Origin: Gongronella butleri
Lineage: Eukaryota > Mucoromycota > Mucoromycetes > Mucorales > Cunninghamellaceae
Length of the DNA stretch: 64,000 bases
Direction: 5' to 3'
Assembly (NCBI GenBank): GCA_025201375.1
Contig: JAIWZP010000076.1
Location: forward strand, 1-64,000
Shown here one piece after another: positions 35,577 to 48,300 of the stretch. The translations under genes and the position numbers were made by a program. Numbering within the stretch: the stretch's first letter is position 1; every line of letters starts with the position of its first letter. The notes beneath the pieces are model-generated. The model was not told where the DNA came from, did not search any database, and saw only the letters and a program-made list of their open reading frames with translations.

Positions 35577-38538
35577 CTATACGATCCACAGTTGAATGGC
35601 GCGTGAAAAAAAGTGATCGATGGCAAAAGGATGTGTTCCGCCGTAGATCGCGTAATACACAACAGGCACGACGCAGAAAATACCCATTGTCTTGTTTCTA
35701 TCGTCCAAAAAAAAAAAAAAAAAAGATCAGAATTAGTGAAATGACGACAATCGAGTTTCATTTTACCTCTGCCATGGTCCATTGAAGCCTAGCGCTAATA
35801 ATATGAGCATGTTTGCAAGCACTGGCGCGTCGTGCACCAATGTGGCCCTGGATGGCTGGAAATGCCAGCTGATGAGCATGTCACGCACGAACACAACGAC
35901 GTGTGGTACATGAAAGGGAAGGAGCCACGCCTTCAGGAAAACAAGCAACGTCCAGCGATGCCAATACACATCCCAATGAGGGGCATCGTTCTAAAAGGAA
36001 TTCGTTATTCCGTGATTTTCGCTTTTCTTTTTTTTTCTTCATGTTTTCTTATTTTTACCATTTTGGATGCCTGTTTGTATGCTTTTGCACAGACGGCGAT
36101 CCAGACAAAATACATGGCGCTGAGGACGACGGCCGTAGGAAGCCATTGGAGTGTGCCGAGCAGCACGGTGATGACGGCAGCGGCCAATGACGACGACAGG
36201 TGCAGGTGCAGGGTGCTAAACACGATGGTCAGTGCATGGGCGACGCCGCTGATAACGACGACGGCACCCAATGCCACAAAAGTTACGACGATGCTGATAG
36301 CCAGCGACAAATGCCACACGTCGCGATCCGTGAATGGATTGGCAATCACGACCATGGCGACGACCAGGCAAAACAATGGCGAGGCGCCCACAAGCCATTG
36401 GCTCACAATGTCAGCCACACCTTTGCTTATCGTCGTGGACGGACGTATACACCAATTGTGCATGAGGAGCGTCATGGCAATGACAAACAAGGCCATGGGA
36501 ACGCTTGGGCCGAAGCGGAGCACGCACCGGCCAAGACTGCCGTACCAATCAATGGCCAATTTCGCATTCCAATCCTGATTTGCGCCAGTCGACCAAAAGG
36601 TGAGCGCGAGGTGGTCATTTTCGTCGTCTTCCAGGCCATGTACACGCGACGGGACACGATGGAAGTGGATATCGACGTCCATGACGTTGCCATCAGAACC
36701 AGGAGTCAAAACGTGGAATTTCACGTCGCGACCCACCTGTTGCTGGACGACAAGAGGACTGGGATCATGAATGTCCACATTGAGACGATATGCGATGAAC
36801 GGATGGCGCACGCGCGGGAATTGGTAGACGGTAGCCACGCCAGTCCCTGATGAACGAAGTATTTGAGCGTGACCAGCCATTGGGACATTCATTTCTCTGG
36901 ACGCATCCATTGTACCGACGCGTACTTGCGCACGCATTTCTTGTGAATGAGAGCGCTGGCTTGGTTCCAGCACGAGCTGGTCGTACGTACGCCACAATTC
37001 TCTTGAAATTGTAAGAATCCATGTCAAAGGTGGTGCGCGCATGTCTGCAGATGACGGCAGAGGCTGGAACCCGTCGTGTTGGATTTGTGCACACTCACGT
37101 GAACTTTTCATCAATGGAGAAGTACGACATAGCGAGATGCGCACGCTGTCGCTCGGCTCATCGCTACTGCGCCATACAATGACAATATCCTTTTGGTCGT
37201 TTTTGTCCATATGCGGCTCGCCTAATCGATACATGTAGCTCAATGGCGTTTTCCAAGACCATGACACTGTTTGACCCATTGCGGCTGCTGTCGTTGACAT
37301 GTTGGCAGGTGCATCTAATCCAAAAAATAAAATAAATCGTCAAAAACACAGAGAGAAAAAAAAGGGGGGAAACCCAACTTGCCTTTTTCCAAGACGACGT
37401 GACGCGTGATGTCGAGCCTCTTTCGGATGAGAGCCATGCGCTGGTCAATTGGCAGCGTTTGTGCTGGTAAGCGGATATCAATGATGTCGACGAGCATGGC
37501 GGCGACCTGCTTGACGACCTGGTTGCACCAAAGGATGGCCATGTGGTCACAGCCCGTCCAGACGCGTGGAATGCCCGTAGCGATCACCGAGAATGTTGCG
37601 GGAGACGGCGGCAACAATGCCGCGTCCGAGTTGACAATGTTGTCCAGCGACCCACCGGCAATGGAGATCAATGCTGTCGTTGTATTTTCGCCATGTCGCT
37701 GGAGCATGTCGTGATAGATCGCGTGCATCTTATCTTCCAGGATGATGGGCGGCAGGCGATGCGGCGTCGCAAGCGTGAAAATCGTGGTAATCGAACGAGG
37801 GGTATAATTGGGCAGATGCTGCATGACGCGCGCGACAATGCCGCCCATCGAATGGCCAATCACCAGGACAGACGACGGCGTCGCACGATGCCCATGTTGT
37901 TCATGACCTTGCGGCGGCGCATAAAGCGCCAGAATGCGCCGAATCGCGTCGTTCAAGTATTCGGCTTGGTCGCGGATCAGATCGCCATGCAGCGCCGAGA
38001 ACTCCTCGTTCAAATCCACTTTTCATGGCATGAAAAAAATAAGTGGGGGAAGAAAAAAAGGGGATAAAATTAAGTTTTACAATCTAATTCATCAAGGAGC
38101 TGAAGTTTTACCGGTAAACACGTCCATGCTGGCCTGGCCGGTGCGTCGTTCGGAAGCAGGCAGCGCTTGAAAATAGTCGGCGGCCTCGGCGGCAATGGAC
38201 CGTGCTTGCTTGTAGCTGCCGGCATGGCCAGGGATAAACAATGCAGGCGCGCCTACGAGCTAAAGTCGCGAAAAAAGTAAGCTTTCTCCCACGCGCATTT
38301 TTTTGTTCTTTTATTTTACCTTGTCCATGGGATCGATGCCGCCCTGGCGAAAGAGGTACAGGTGGTATTTGGCGTGAAGTCGCGAGTCTGGCACGGGCAA
38401 AGGCACAAATGCAGGCCGCGAGTACGACATGTCGCAGCGCGGGGCATCCTGTTGCCAATGTGCAAACGAGTCCCACATGGCAAGGCCACACAAGAGTGAC
38501 AAAAACACCACGCTATACGCCAGCCACCGAGTTGCCAT
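35577..38538 (-). CDS. BST1: GPI inositol-deacylase (Bst1/PGAP1)
   Basis: This ER membrane enzyme removes the acyl chain from the inositol of GPI anchors after attachment to protein, a step needed for ER exit. Minus-strand exons 38538-38320, 38259-38112, 38018-37383, 37314-36059, 35990-35767 and 35697-35577 join to 867 residues. An N-terminal membrane anchor (about 5-25) is followed by the lipase-like domain opening PALFIPGHAGSYKQARS and the nucleophile elbow GHSMG (176-180, Ser178). A beta-rich luminal region follows, then several membrane helices, the last in the final exon. Length fits PGAP1 (about 920) and Bst1 (about 1030). The intron 37382-37315 is GC-AG with a G/GCAAGT donor. It starts 173 bp from the divergent C1D/Rrp47 gene. 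GPI10 at the left of the window works earlier in the same pathway. Confidence 0.93.
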
Positions 38539-38711
38539 GGAATCGAGGATAATAAATAAAAAGGTGCAGAAAAAAGAAACGACAAGTGATTTTTTGGCGT
38601 CGCGCTTACATGCTTGTTTGAAAGACCGCAGACTGGTGAGATCGGAAAGGTCAAATGCGGTTTGCGGCAGCTGGCTTATTTTTTGCAACTCTTTTCACTT
38701 TTTCTTCCTTG
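38539..38711. promoter_or_regulatory. Shared divergent promoter region (BST1 / C1D-Rrp47)
   Basis: 173 bp between outward-facing starts. The C1D side is pyrimidine-rich (TTTTTGCAACTCTTTTCACTTTTTCTTCC-like tract in the 40 bases before the ATG). Confidence 0.5.
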
Positions 38712-39571
38712 ATGCAAGCCGCGCAGCAAAACATACCCAAGAAGCAGGCCAAGGCACTGCGTGCACGTATTGACGTGATTGTCCAGCACCTGCAGCCTCT
38801 GTTGAAAAAGAATCTCGATGACTTTACGGCGCTTTCCAAGACGGATCGCTGCAAACTCGATATTTTGCTTGCCTATACCATTGATTCGCTCTATTACAGT
38901 ACGTTGGCGGTCGATCCCGTGAACCCCCTCGTGGGCATGTATGCGACGAACTGCTCACTGACGTGATGGGTCCTCTTTTTATAGTGTACATTCGCCTACA
39001 AGGCCAGGATCCACAGCAGCACCAGATCTTTGAGGAACTCAAACGTGTACAGCAATACATTCAAAAGATCAAGGTTGCGGAGGGCAAGGCGTCGCCAGAA
39101 ACTCTAAAGCCAAAGCGTACGTTGCCTTTTTAATTCGTCTTGCATGCCAATTTTGCATTTTTGCTTGGTCTTATCCTCGTTTTTTTTTATTTTCCAGGCG
39201 CTACGACCGTGAACAAGGAGGCAGCCAAGCGAATCATCAAAGCGTCGACGTCTGCGGACGCGCCAGCCACACCTCAAGCCGATTCATCATCCAGCGAAGG
39301 TAAAATCAATGAAAATGCATTTTGACGAGGGTTGGATTTCACACATCATCTTTCTTTTGCCATTAGCGCCCAATTCGAAGCGACGACGCGAGCCCATGAC
39401 AATTTCTGGTAAGCGAGTTTCATGGTTTTTTTTTTCGCGTAGATCAGCCAAAATGCTCACTTTTTTTTTTTTTATACTGCAGTTTCGAGCGACGACGACA
39501 GCGATGACGACAATGTCAAGGGCAAGACGATGACCAAGAAGCCGCGCCGCGCCGATCCGTTCCGCAAATAA
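38712..39571 (+). CDS. LRP1: Nuclear exosome cofactor C1D/Rrp47 (Sas10/Utp3/C1D family)
   Basis: The family protein partners the Rrp6 exonuclease and helps the nuclear exosome process rRNA, snoRNA and other RNAs. Exons 38712-38898, 38985-39116, 39198-39299, 39367-39408 and 39483-39571 give 183 residues. The Sas10/C1D core is recognisable: two helices with LQPLLKKNLDDF, then DRCKLDILLAYTIDSLYYMYIRLQGQDPQQHQIFEELKRVQQYIQKIK (the LAYTxxSLYxxYLxxQG and ELxRVxxY signature). The C-terminal tail is basic with an acidic DDDSDDD stretch, as in Rrp47. An in-frame ATG 57 bases upstream (38655) would add a hydrophobic stretch resembling a signal peptide; I rejected it because it overlaps the promoter pyrimidine tract and C1D proteins are nuclear. 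In yeast the gene is LRP1/RRP47. Confidence 0.88.
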
Positions 39572-39792
39572 ATGCGCACACAATCGCGTTTGACGCGCAT
39601 TGAAAACCCCGTACAGTACAACACGTAGCATCTTTCTCATTACGCATCCCATCCTGTTGCCTCTCCTTATATTTCATTGTCCAGGAGGCCATTGATCCAT
39701 TTCCAACCATAAAAAGACTGATAAAAATACATTGCAAAGGAAGAGTGACGAAAAACGAGGATATCATGATGTTTACGTAACAAAAGTGAGGG

Positions 39793-40361
39793 CTAGGACG
39801 ACGATGAGGCGCTGCCGCCATGATCTTGGTCAGTGACGCTGCCAAACGAGACAAACTTGGGGTCATTGGGCAGGCCAGTCAGTGGGTCAATATTCTGGAA
39901 CAAAAAGAAAAAGAAAAAGAAAAGCGATATCATCAATTTCTCTCCTTTTTTTGCTGATCTCGTGGCCAATGCTCCTTACGTTCTTTTTCAAGAGATTCTG
40001 CTGGCGAATAAGTCGCGCCTGATCAAAGGTGCATTTGTGCTTGCGCATGATTTTAAGGATTTCTTCCTTGTTTTTGAGTCCTGCACGCGCATCGTTCTCG
40101 CTCAGATTGCCGTTTAAATCGAATTGCGAGCTGGTCAGTCCGTCCTCGATATCCTCTTCAAAGGACCCAAGTGTCGTCGGCAGCAGATGGTAGCCAAGCA
40201 TGCGATTCATTTGGTCTGCGGCCCTGGACGCCAGCGTCAAAAGGCGTTCGCGGCACAAATACGCGCCTGCAAAGCCAATTGTCAGTCGGGCGTGTCCTTT
40301 TTTTTAAATTTTTTTTCTTACCTGCGACGAGTAGCAAGAGTAAGGCTATCCAAAACCACAT
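39793..40361 (-). CDS. DUF2015 family small membrane protein
   Basis: Minus-strand exons 40361-40322, 40266-39980 and 39894-39793 join to 142 residues. An N-terminal hydrophobic helix (about 2-20, WFWIALLLLLVAGAYL) is followed by a soluble helical part with FEEDIEDGLTSSQFDLNGNLSENDARAGL, EEILKIMRKHKCTFDQARLIRQQ and the end motif DPLTGLPNDPKFVSF. This arrangement is that of the fungal DUF2015 family, whose molecular function is not established. A type II or tail-facing ER/secretory membrane location is inferred from the single N-terminal helix. It is divergent from the Bre4-like transporter gene (550 bp apart). Confidence 0.8.
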
Positions 40362-40910
40362 GCGAAGAAAAAAAGCGAGTTGGAGCAAGAAAAAAAAAAA
40401 GGAAGAAGCGTGCGTTTTGCAGCTCTTGGCGCACGCTCCGTCCCTTGCCTTTTTTGTCAAAGTATCACAAAAGTTGCCATGTGTTTCAAGCTTGGCTGTG
40501 CCCACCTGTTCCTTTTGGATGGCTCGTGCAGAGGTGGGCCGCCAATTGGCAAGGTTCATTGGTCGACTGATCTGTCAAGTCTTGCCCCAAACGTACATCG
40601 AGACTACATGCACGGGCTGGTCCTTTTTGGCTGATCCGGCGATCGACAGTGGTCCGAGACGCCCATGGCAGTCGACGCGCACACTTGATTGCCATCGACA
40701 AATGACAAATGGCAAAAGGTTGAAGCGCGATCGCGGCAGTGCGCGAGGGCGGGGCGATAAACGATTTTCCGGTGGTGTCAAAAGGCCATTTTCTCCGCTT
40801 TTCATGCAGCAATGGCGCCCATAAAAAGGGCGTTTCATCTTTTTTGAGGCGATTTTTTTTTTTTCGCTGTTGCCTTTTTTTTTTTTCCTTTCTTATAGTT
40901 CTTGTTGTCA
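40362..40910. promoter_or_regulatory. Divergent spacer / leader of the Bre4-like gene
   Basis: No coding exon. A T-rich tract ending TTCTTATAG at 40898 looks like a splice acceptor 12 bases before the ATG at 40911, so the plus-strand gene probably has an intron in its leader. Confidence 0.45.
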
Positions 40911-43900
40911 ATGGGGCTGTTTCCATGGTTACGTACGGACAGCGGCACGTGGAAAAAGGTTGTCAAGTGCACGGTGGCGTTTGAAATTGCTATCATTTTC
41001 ATGTTGGTGCCTCGCATCAGCCAAAACGTGGGACAAGTGCCGTACCTGCTTGTACTGGGAACGCTATTCTTCAACCCGAGCGTGACGGTGGGCTCGCAAG
41101 TGGTGGATATCCTGCTGAACATTATGACGATGCTGCCTGCCGCTGTTTTTTGCGGCCTTATGTGCTACCTGTGCACGTTGTACAACCGCGCGCTCGTTTA
41201 TACGCCGTCGCTGTACGCCAATGGCGCCGCTGTCATTGCCGCGCTGTCGTTTTTCGTGTGCGTGCTCGTGCTCGCGTATTTACGCCTGAAATATCGTCGT
41301 CTCTTTGTGCCCATGCTCCAGGGCTTCACCATGCCCTTTTTCATCCTCACACGCACGTTTAACCAGGCAACTTTTAACATAATGAGCGTCGTCTCGATTT
41401 TTTACCCTGTGCTCATTGGCGGCGGCATTGCATTGCTCGTCAATTTGTGCCTGTGGCCCGAAACAGCTGCCAAAGCATCCGAGTAAGCAAGTCATTCACA
41501 AAAAAAAAAAAAAAAGACAAAAAACAGGGCCATTGACGCGTCAATTTCTCCACTCCCCCTCTTTTTTTTTTTTGCAAAAGAGCCGCACTTGGGCGCGCAA
41601 TTCAGTCGATACAGCAGGTGGTGCAATTTGTGCAAGATGATGTGTTCCAGGGGCCCGACAAGGACCTGCTTGTGACGCGCGACGCGTCTGTGATGGCTGA
41701 ATTTGCGCAGCTGAACAAGGCATTGGAGGCTGACATTGGTGTGATGCGGCAGGCGCGATCGGAGGCCAAGTACGAGGTGGTGGTGGCGCGATACTCGCCT
41801 GCGTGGTACAAGCCGCTCGTCGCGTCGCTGGACACACTTGCCAAGCATCTGTATGGCTTCTCGCTTGCACTTGACCGCGAAATTCACATCCTCATGCCAC
41901 TGACACCGCCAAACGCGTCTTTGGACCAGCACACGGATAACCCGACGGCTACTTCCACTTCCACTTCCATCAGCACACACAGCTCATCGGAACAAAACGA
42001 AAAAAAGAAGCGGCCACTCTCAAAATACACGTCGGTGATCAACGACCCTGAATACGACCATCGCACGACGCATCGGCTGCAGTCGACTATCCAGCCGGCC
42101 ATGGCGCGCCTCCTGTCTGCATGCGCCGCAACCCTCGACACCATTCAACACGAGCTCGTCGCGCATCGCGCCATACCAACACCAGAAAATGGTCAAAAAC
42201 GCGATTCATCGTCAAGTTCGCCTTTGCCGCGTGTGGACGTGACTCCGGCGACGGCCAAAACCATTCTAGCGCGTGCAGGCAGCGAATTACAGCAAGGATG
42301 GCTGGATATTCAAGCGGCAGAGTACAAAAAGGGCGACATTCAGCAACCGCATTTGCTGATCCACGCGCTGATCTTCCATTTGCAATCCATTGCCGCCGAG
42401 TTGACTCTGCTCAACGATCACGTCATCGACCTACTAGCGCATCGCTCGGTTGACAATCAAAAATTGGTTCCACAGCCACCGCGGCCGCGCTTTTTCTTCC
42501 CAGGAGGATCACCGTGGCGCCTCATGCAAAAAGTTATCCACGGCGCAAGGCAGGTCGAACCGACAACCGCCCCAACATCGTCCTCGACCGTCCACGTCGA
42601 GAGCAGCTTTTCAAAAAAAAGCGATGTCCCCATGCAGCACCAAGAAGTCGACGGAAATGCCGAATTCCAGCAATCTCTGTCGCCGTTGCACCGTGCCAAC
42701 ACTGTCCCGGCCATGTTTGAGGAGCCGGTCCTTTTCCAGCAAAACGCACTCAAGCGCGTCGAAAGCAAGCACGCCGTCGCCGCCACAAAGCGCATCAAGG
42801 ATTATCAGCGCCGCAAATCCAGTGCAGCCGTCGTCGTCGCCGCGTCTGAGCCGCCCAATGTCTTGCCGCGCGAAGAGGATGATCATGACGACGATATTTT
42901 AGCGCAGAGCGCTGCTGCACGAGCCAATGGCGTCGGAAATGAACAAGACAACGACGATTACGACGATATTTACTTCTTGCGTCACCAAGACGAGTTGCCA
43001 CTTGCGTATGCGGAGGACAATGACGACTATGACAATGAAGAAAGAGCCGTGGGCGGCGCACCCATCGCATTGCACCATGCTGAGGGAAAACACCGGTGGA
43101 ATCGCGCTTTAAGACATGTGCTCCACGGTTTCCAGCAGCCCGAGACACGCTACGCCATCAAATTCGCCATTACCGTGGAACTTTTGGCTCTCATGGTGTG
43201 GCTTCCCATCGACGGCATTGTTGATTTGTACAATGTAAGCTCACATTGCTTTGCTTTTTCTATATTTATTTATTTATTTATTTTTTTATGATAGAACAAC
43301 CACGGCCAATGGGCGCTCTTGTCTGCGATGGTGGTATTTAACTTCACAGTCGGCTCCACAGCACTGATTTGCGCGTTTCGGGTGGTGGCGACGGTGATTG
43401 GCGCTGTTTGCGGGTACATTGCGCTTGTCGTTGGGCAAACAAACGCGGCGGCGTACCCGTACGTGGTGGCGGTGCTTGTGCTTGTTTTTCAGGTGCCCAT
43501 GTGGTACGTGCTCATGACATCCAAGCGATTTGCGCGCATCGGGTTCATGTCGCTGCTGACAATGGCCGTGATCACATCGACGGGATACACAAACGCGTAC
43601 AACGAGAATCTCATCGATCCCACGTGGAAGCGCACGGTGACGGCGATCATTGCGATTTTGGTAGTGATGGTGGTGGACCAGGTGCTGTGGCCCGTGTGGG
43701 CGCGCAAGGAGATGCGCCGCGCGCTTGCCACGTTGCTGATCGCCACAGGCATCCAATTCACCAAGATCATGTCCATGATGTGCCAGCCCAACCAGCACCT
43801 CGAGCGGTACGAGTGGACGTGTGCAGACTGCCTTGTCCAATCCAAAGTGCTGCAACAGCAGTACCAGCTTGTCAGTCAGATGCTCGTCTTGGCCCACGAC

Positions 43901-44434
43901 GAGCCGCGGCTCACAAAGGGCCCCTTTCCCTTTGATACATATTGCCAGCTGCTCAACACCGAGCACCGCCTGTTGTACTTGCTCGATCAAATGCTCACTG
44001 CGCAGCGCCTCGTGACCCAACGCACTGTCCGCGCCGTCATGGTGTCGCCAAAGATCAAGCTGCGCAAGCAATTGGCCGCGTCCGTCCACTTGTACATGTT
44101 CACACTTGCCGGCGCCCTGCAGACAAAAACCGCGCTGCCCGCTGCGCTGCCCACAGCGCTTCCCGTCCTTGCATCGCTCCACGAGCGTAACGCCATGGTC
44201 TGGCAGGAATTGCTTGCGGCCGTCTGTGAGCTGACGCACCACCATCAAGCGCAGGAGAACACAAAGACACCCGGCGTCTACACCATCCGCGCCGTTGTTG
44301 ACTCGCAAATCGCCTGGCACACCTACGCTGCAGGCACATTTGAGTTTGTCACCGAGCAGTACCAGATGGGCGATCTCGTCCGCCAATTGATGGGCCAGCA
44401 CTCGTTCATGGTCGCCACCAAGAATTGGATCTAG
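40911..44434 (+). CDS. Bre4-like membrane transporter (ArAE_2/FUSC-type, DUF2421)
   Basis: Exons 40911-41482, 41581-43234 and 43295-44434 join to 1121 residues. The N-terminal 190 residues carry about six membrane helices (MGLFPWLRTDSGTWKKVVKC start, then AAVFCGLMCYLCTLYNRALV, GGGIALLVNLCLWPE). A long cytosolic region (about 190-745) is partly disordered and acidic. The second membrane half starts NNHGQWALLSAMVVF and continues through TGYTNAYNE and VDQVLWPVWARKEMRRAL. This two-block layout is that of fungal proteins annotated as brefeldin A-sensitivity protein Bre4, related to aromatic-acid exporters and FUSC. Substrate is unknown; export or ER transport is family inference. Intron 1 contains TGACGCGTCAATT and intron 2 a TTTA array. 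Length is normal for the family. Confidence 0.86.
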
Positions 44435-45089
44435 CTTTTTTTTTTAAAAGGCAAAAACATCCATCCTGTTGATACGCATGCCTCCTCCGCAGTCCGCACA
44501 TTTTCTCTGTAAAAATATGACTATCATACCATTATACAGTAGTATTCACTTTGAAATTTCACTCCTACTGTACACATCTCGAATAAATTTAGTTTGCATC
44601 TCTACAAATCGTGCCAAAACTTTTTCAATATATGATAATACAGTATTGCATTTTTTACGCGCTGCTGCTTATCATGTCATCATGCTTGCTGGCGTATATT
44701 TTACTACATGATACTGTAATTTATACAGTAATAATCATATATATACAGCAATGTTCCTATCATACTGTACAGTACAGTACAGCTCAAACTTGAAGAGGAA
44801 GGTGCTGCAAACGTAATGCGTGCCTTGTATCTGTTTTAAAAAAAACCAATCATCCGGCGCCCGAGAAAATGCACAAATCTCGATTTTCTGTTTTGATGGG
44901 TCTTTATGATGATACGGTACGTGCAATAATACTGTAGTGCAAACTGCACATGTGGTGACTACTGTAATCCGTCCATTTTTATCCCTATGATACAGTATCA
45001 TACTGTACTAGCTGCTAGGTCGCGTGTTGTCACTCCATTGCATGGAGCAGTGCGCCATAAAGCTCAAAACGCACATGATGTTGTTTGCC

Positions 45090-45330
45090 TTTTGAAACGA
45101 CAAGCCACGTTTTACAGACTTTGACGGCCAGTTGTGCCTCCAGAATTTTTTTACAGCTTGCTCGCCCGCCAATAATGAAACCTGCGCCACAACAGCGTCA
45201 ACTACAGTATAGCCCAGTGCTCAAGGTGGACCCGCCCGATTTTTTTTGGACTCGAAAATGCCAAAAACCTCGTATTTGTACTATTTTGCATTCATCTCGC
45301 CATCTGCATGGTTGATCTCGCTCAAAAATA
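45090..45330 (+). repeat. Repeat module X, 3'-end fragment
   Basis: Aligns by eye with 48710-48930: GACTTTGACGGCC, CCCAGTGCTCAA, GGACCCGCCCG, a T-run, then GGACTCGAAAATGCCAAAAA and TTTCGCCATCT-like sequence. In this copy the T-run is 8-9 long, in the other about 32. Confidence 0.8.
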
Positions 45331-45406
45331 CCGGCATCGAGTTCAGCGCAAAATTTGCAACAAAAAAGCTTAAACCCCCAAAGCGCTACGACCACTTTTG
45401 AAAAAT

Positions 45407-45439
45407 TCAGGGGTCACTCAGGGGTCACTCAGGGGTCAC
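45407..45439 (+). repeat. Triple 11-bp direct repeat
   Basis: TCAGGGGTCAC occurs three times head to tail without mismatch. It lies in non-coding repeat territory. Confidence 0.9.
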
Positions 45440-46819
45440 ACATTTCAATCTCAGAAAATGCCAAATTTGGGGAATTTCGAACTCCGAGCGATCAATGCAT
45501 CCCAAACAGGTAACTCCGACGATTTGCAATGGGCCGAAAAAATGACGACAGGTCGCCCCACCTTAAGAAAAAAGCGTAAAGAGTGACGCATGAACGGCGA
45601 TCGACTGAGAAAAGTGCCTACTTTGGTCAAGATTTTTTTGTAAAAATTTAGGGTTTGACACTTCCAAATTAAGGTGCGTAATTGGCATGAATCTTTTATT
45701 TTTTTGTATTTTTTTATTTTTTATTTTGCTTGCACATTACAGTATTTTTATGCGCTGAGTGGGCTGCACACTGCTGCCTCCTAGTGAAATGGTGACCGAA
45801 ATGCAAAAAGTTAAAACCCAACTAGCTAGCGCGCCGCAAGTTATCCCATTCGGTGTTTTGCCCCCCTGTTTGTTAGTACGATAAAACTAGAATAAATATG
45901 ATATTACAGATTTATCAGACCGTTGTCAAGCAAATCGCGATCAAATATTTTTTTGATGGAATAGTGATTTTTCTCTGCAAGTTTTAGCCATCCATCGGTG
46001 AAACTGGTCTCATCATTCGGGCGACTGGCCAAAAACATTTGGAAATTCCAAAATTCTTTGTCCATCGCTTGTCCAACTGTCTATGATTTTCCAACAAAAT
46101 AAAGGGTGACGGCGTGGGGCAATCCACCTAATAGTTCGCCACCCCTTGTGGTGGAGACCTATGATTTCTGTGTACCCACCCACTTGGTTGACCGTATGCC
46201 ACCAAGAGTTTATTAAATATCTACCTGGAAATGCCACAAACATGAGATTCTGGTCGACCTCCTCGATAGAGATTCAACTGATGCTTTCGACACGTTAAAA
46301 GCGCCAAGTGTTGTACAGTACAATCCTTTGTCGAGAACCTCGAGGTTAAATTTTTGAGATGTTTGAACGGCTTTCACAAGCGTACAAAGGTCAGCCATCA
46401 GGCAAACAAACATTCTGGAATGGACGTCCGAGCGTGGCTCTTTTGAATGGTGCCAGTTTTACTGTATCCGATCCACAAAATATTTTGAGATCCACTCCTG
46501 AATTTGTGAAAACATCGATATTTTGGATTCATCTGCACAGCGGCTCATCAACTACAGTACCTACAGTACAAAGTTATTACGCGTCGACTTTGCCATGTTG
46601 GAACTTGGAAGAAATTGTTCGCCGTGGGCGTCTTACTGTATGATGTGCTCTTACGGTATCATATCATCATATTCCACTTCACCACTTGTAAGTTTTCAGC
46701 ATGACAAAATGCCTACGTAAGATTTTAACGCGCCATGATCGAAATTCGAAATTGTGAATTTCTGGAGAAATATGATATCAAGATTCAGTACAGTATCTCA
46801 AGATTGAGATGTGATTCGT

Positions 46820-48300
46820 TTTTGGCGAAAAAAAATTGAAATCATTGGACTCTTGTTGTATCTACAACAGCACTACAGTAAATGATCTGGTGCACTGGTG
46901 GTCTAAGTTTGTCGGCGCCCTTTTTTGGTCAGGCTCATCGGGAGGAGCGCGTAGACTACTGTATGATACTGTATTGTTTGGTGCTGGTCTGCTGGATGGC
47001 TGGGTTTTCACTAGCAAATATGAATCTCGAGATTTTTCGAGACTGAGTGATCCGAATCGCGAAAAAAATTAACGTCATTGGTGAATTGTGACTACCATCA
47101 ACTGGTCCAAATTTGGGACCAGATGAGCAAGTTTCTGGGAGGTCGATTATTACCAGATATACATGGCAATTATAATAAAACTGATGTAATTTAATTACCC
47201 ATTTTTGTATTATAATATACTTTGCCCAGGGTGTACGCTAAGGATAGACCCGTGTCTTTGCTTCGATGCACCACCGGGAATGTCTAATTTTTGATATTTT
47301 CTTGGTCATCATTTGGACATTTAATCAAAAGATGAACTAAAAGACTTGACCCACCACCCTGATGGAGCGCCAGTTTCATAGGCGAAAAGGGGTAAGATCA
47401 ACACCATTTTTTACCGGTAGTCTTGTACTGTACTGCGGCAACGGCTGAGCGCCCAGACGCGAAAGTCATCTCAAATGAATCAGCGAACAAGCGCAGTAAA
47501 AGCGCTTGTTGTTTGGGGACATCGCGTCGAATTTTTGGCGAGTTAGCCTTCAGGGGTTGTTTTGATCAAGTTTTGGCCCTGAATTTATGCTAAATGCATT
47601 TTCTCAGGACTGAGTAATCCGATCTCTCGAAAAAATTGGAATCATCGACGCTTTGGCTCGAACATGCACTGGTCTAAATTTGGGACAGTTTGCTCGGTTT
47701 CATTGGGACAAACGCGTAAAATATTGTACGTATTGTTGTGTTTTCACTAGTAAACACGAATCTCAAGATTTCTCGGGACTGACTGATGATCCGATTCACG
47801 AAAAAACATTAACGCCGTTGAAGCATTGTGTCTATCATCAACGGGTCCAAATTTGGGTCTAGATGAGCAAGTTTCTGAGGAAGCAACATTTTCATAGGCG
47901 TAAAATGGGTAAGGTCAACACCATCTGTTCTTGTACCGCGGCAACGACTGAGCGCCCCGACGCGAAAGTCGCCTCAAATGAATCAGCGGGCAGACGCGGT
48001 AAAAGCACTTGTTGTTTCCGTACATCGCGTCGAGTTTTCGGAGAGTTGGCCATCTGGGATCGTTTTGATCCAGTTTTGGCCCTAAATTTATGCCAAATTC
48101 ATTTTCTCAGAATTGAGTGATTCGATATCTAAAAAAACTTGACATCGTCGGTTTTTTGTGTTCAGCATCCTCTAGCGCGAATATGGGATCCGATGAACAA
48201 GATGTGGAGGTCCCACCCAGCAAAATGGGGGTCAGAGTGTGTCCATTTTTTTTTTAGCGTACGCGACAATGGTCTAACGTATCAGCGCGCAAGTTATCTC
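46820..48300 (+). repeat. Degenerate tandem array, locus 2
   Basis: Same unit and orientation as 16430-17560. GCGGCAACGGCTGAGCGCCC-like sequence occurs at about 47434 and 47938 (about 505 bp apart). CTCAGGACTGAGTAATCCG-like sequence occurs at about 47037, 47602, 47775 and 48103. TTTGGGACTAGATGAGCAAG variants occur at about 47112 and 47850. An unrelated A/T-rich segment (about 47150-47365) interrupts the array and may be an insertion. Confidence 0.8.

Larger units (their letters stand above)
44435..46820. other. TACTGTA/TACAGTA-rich repeat territory, left part
   Basis: No gene supported. The stretch is peppered with TACTGTA, TACAGTA, ATACAGTAT and GTACAGTAC (for example 44538, 44567, 44640, 44712, 44725, 44763-44782, 44931, 44990-45007, 45203, 46316, 46460, 46554, 46562, 46787). 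It includes fragments of repeat module X. Confidence 0.6.

Noticed and set aside
35832..36578. Long plus-strand frames over the BST1 exons (to 36850)
   Set aside because: They are antisense shadows of the GC-rich fourth BST1 exon; the minus strand has a coherent PGAP1 protein.
38655..38711. Upstream in-frame ATG giving C1D/Rrp47 a signal-peptide-like start
   Set aside because: The hydrophobic residues come from the pyrimidine tract of the promoter, and the family is nuclear.
43286..44401. 371-codon minus-strand frame opposite the last Bre4-like exon
   Set aside because: His/Arg/Leu-rich antisense shadow; the plus strand encodes clear membrane helices.
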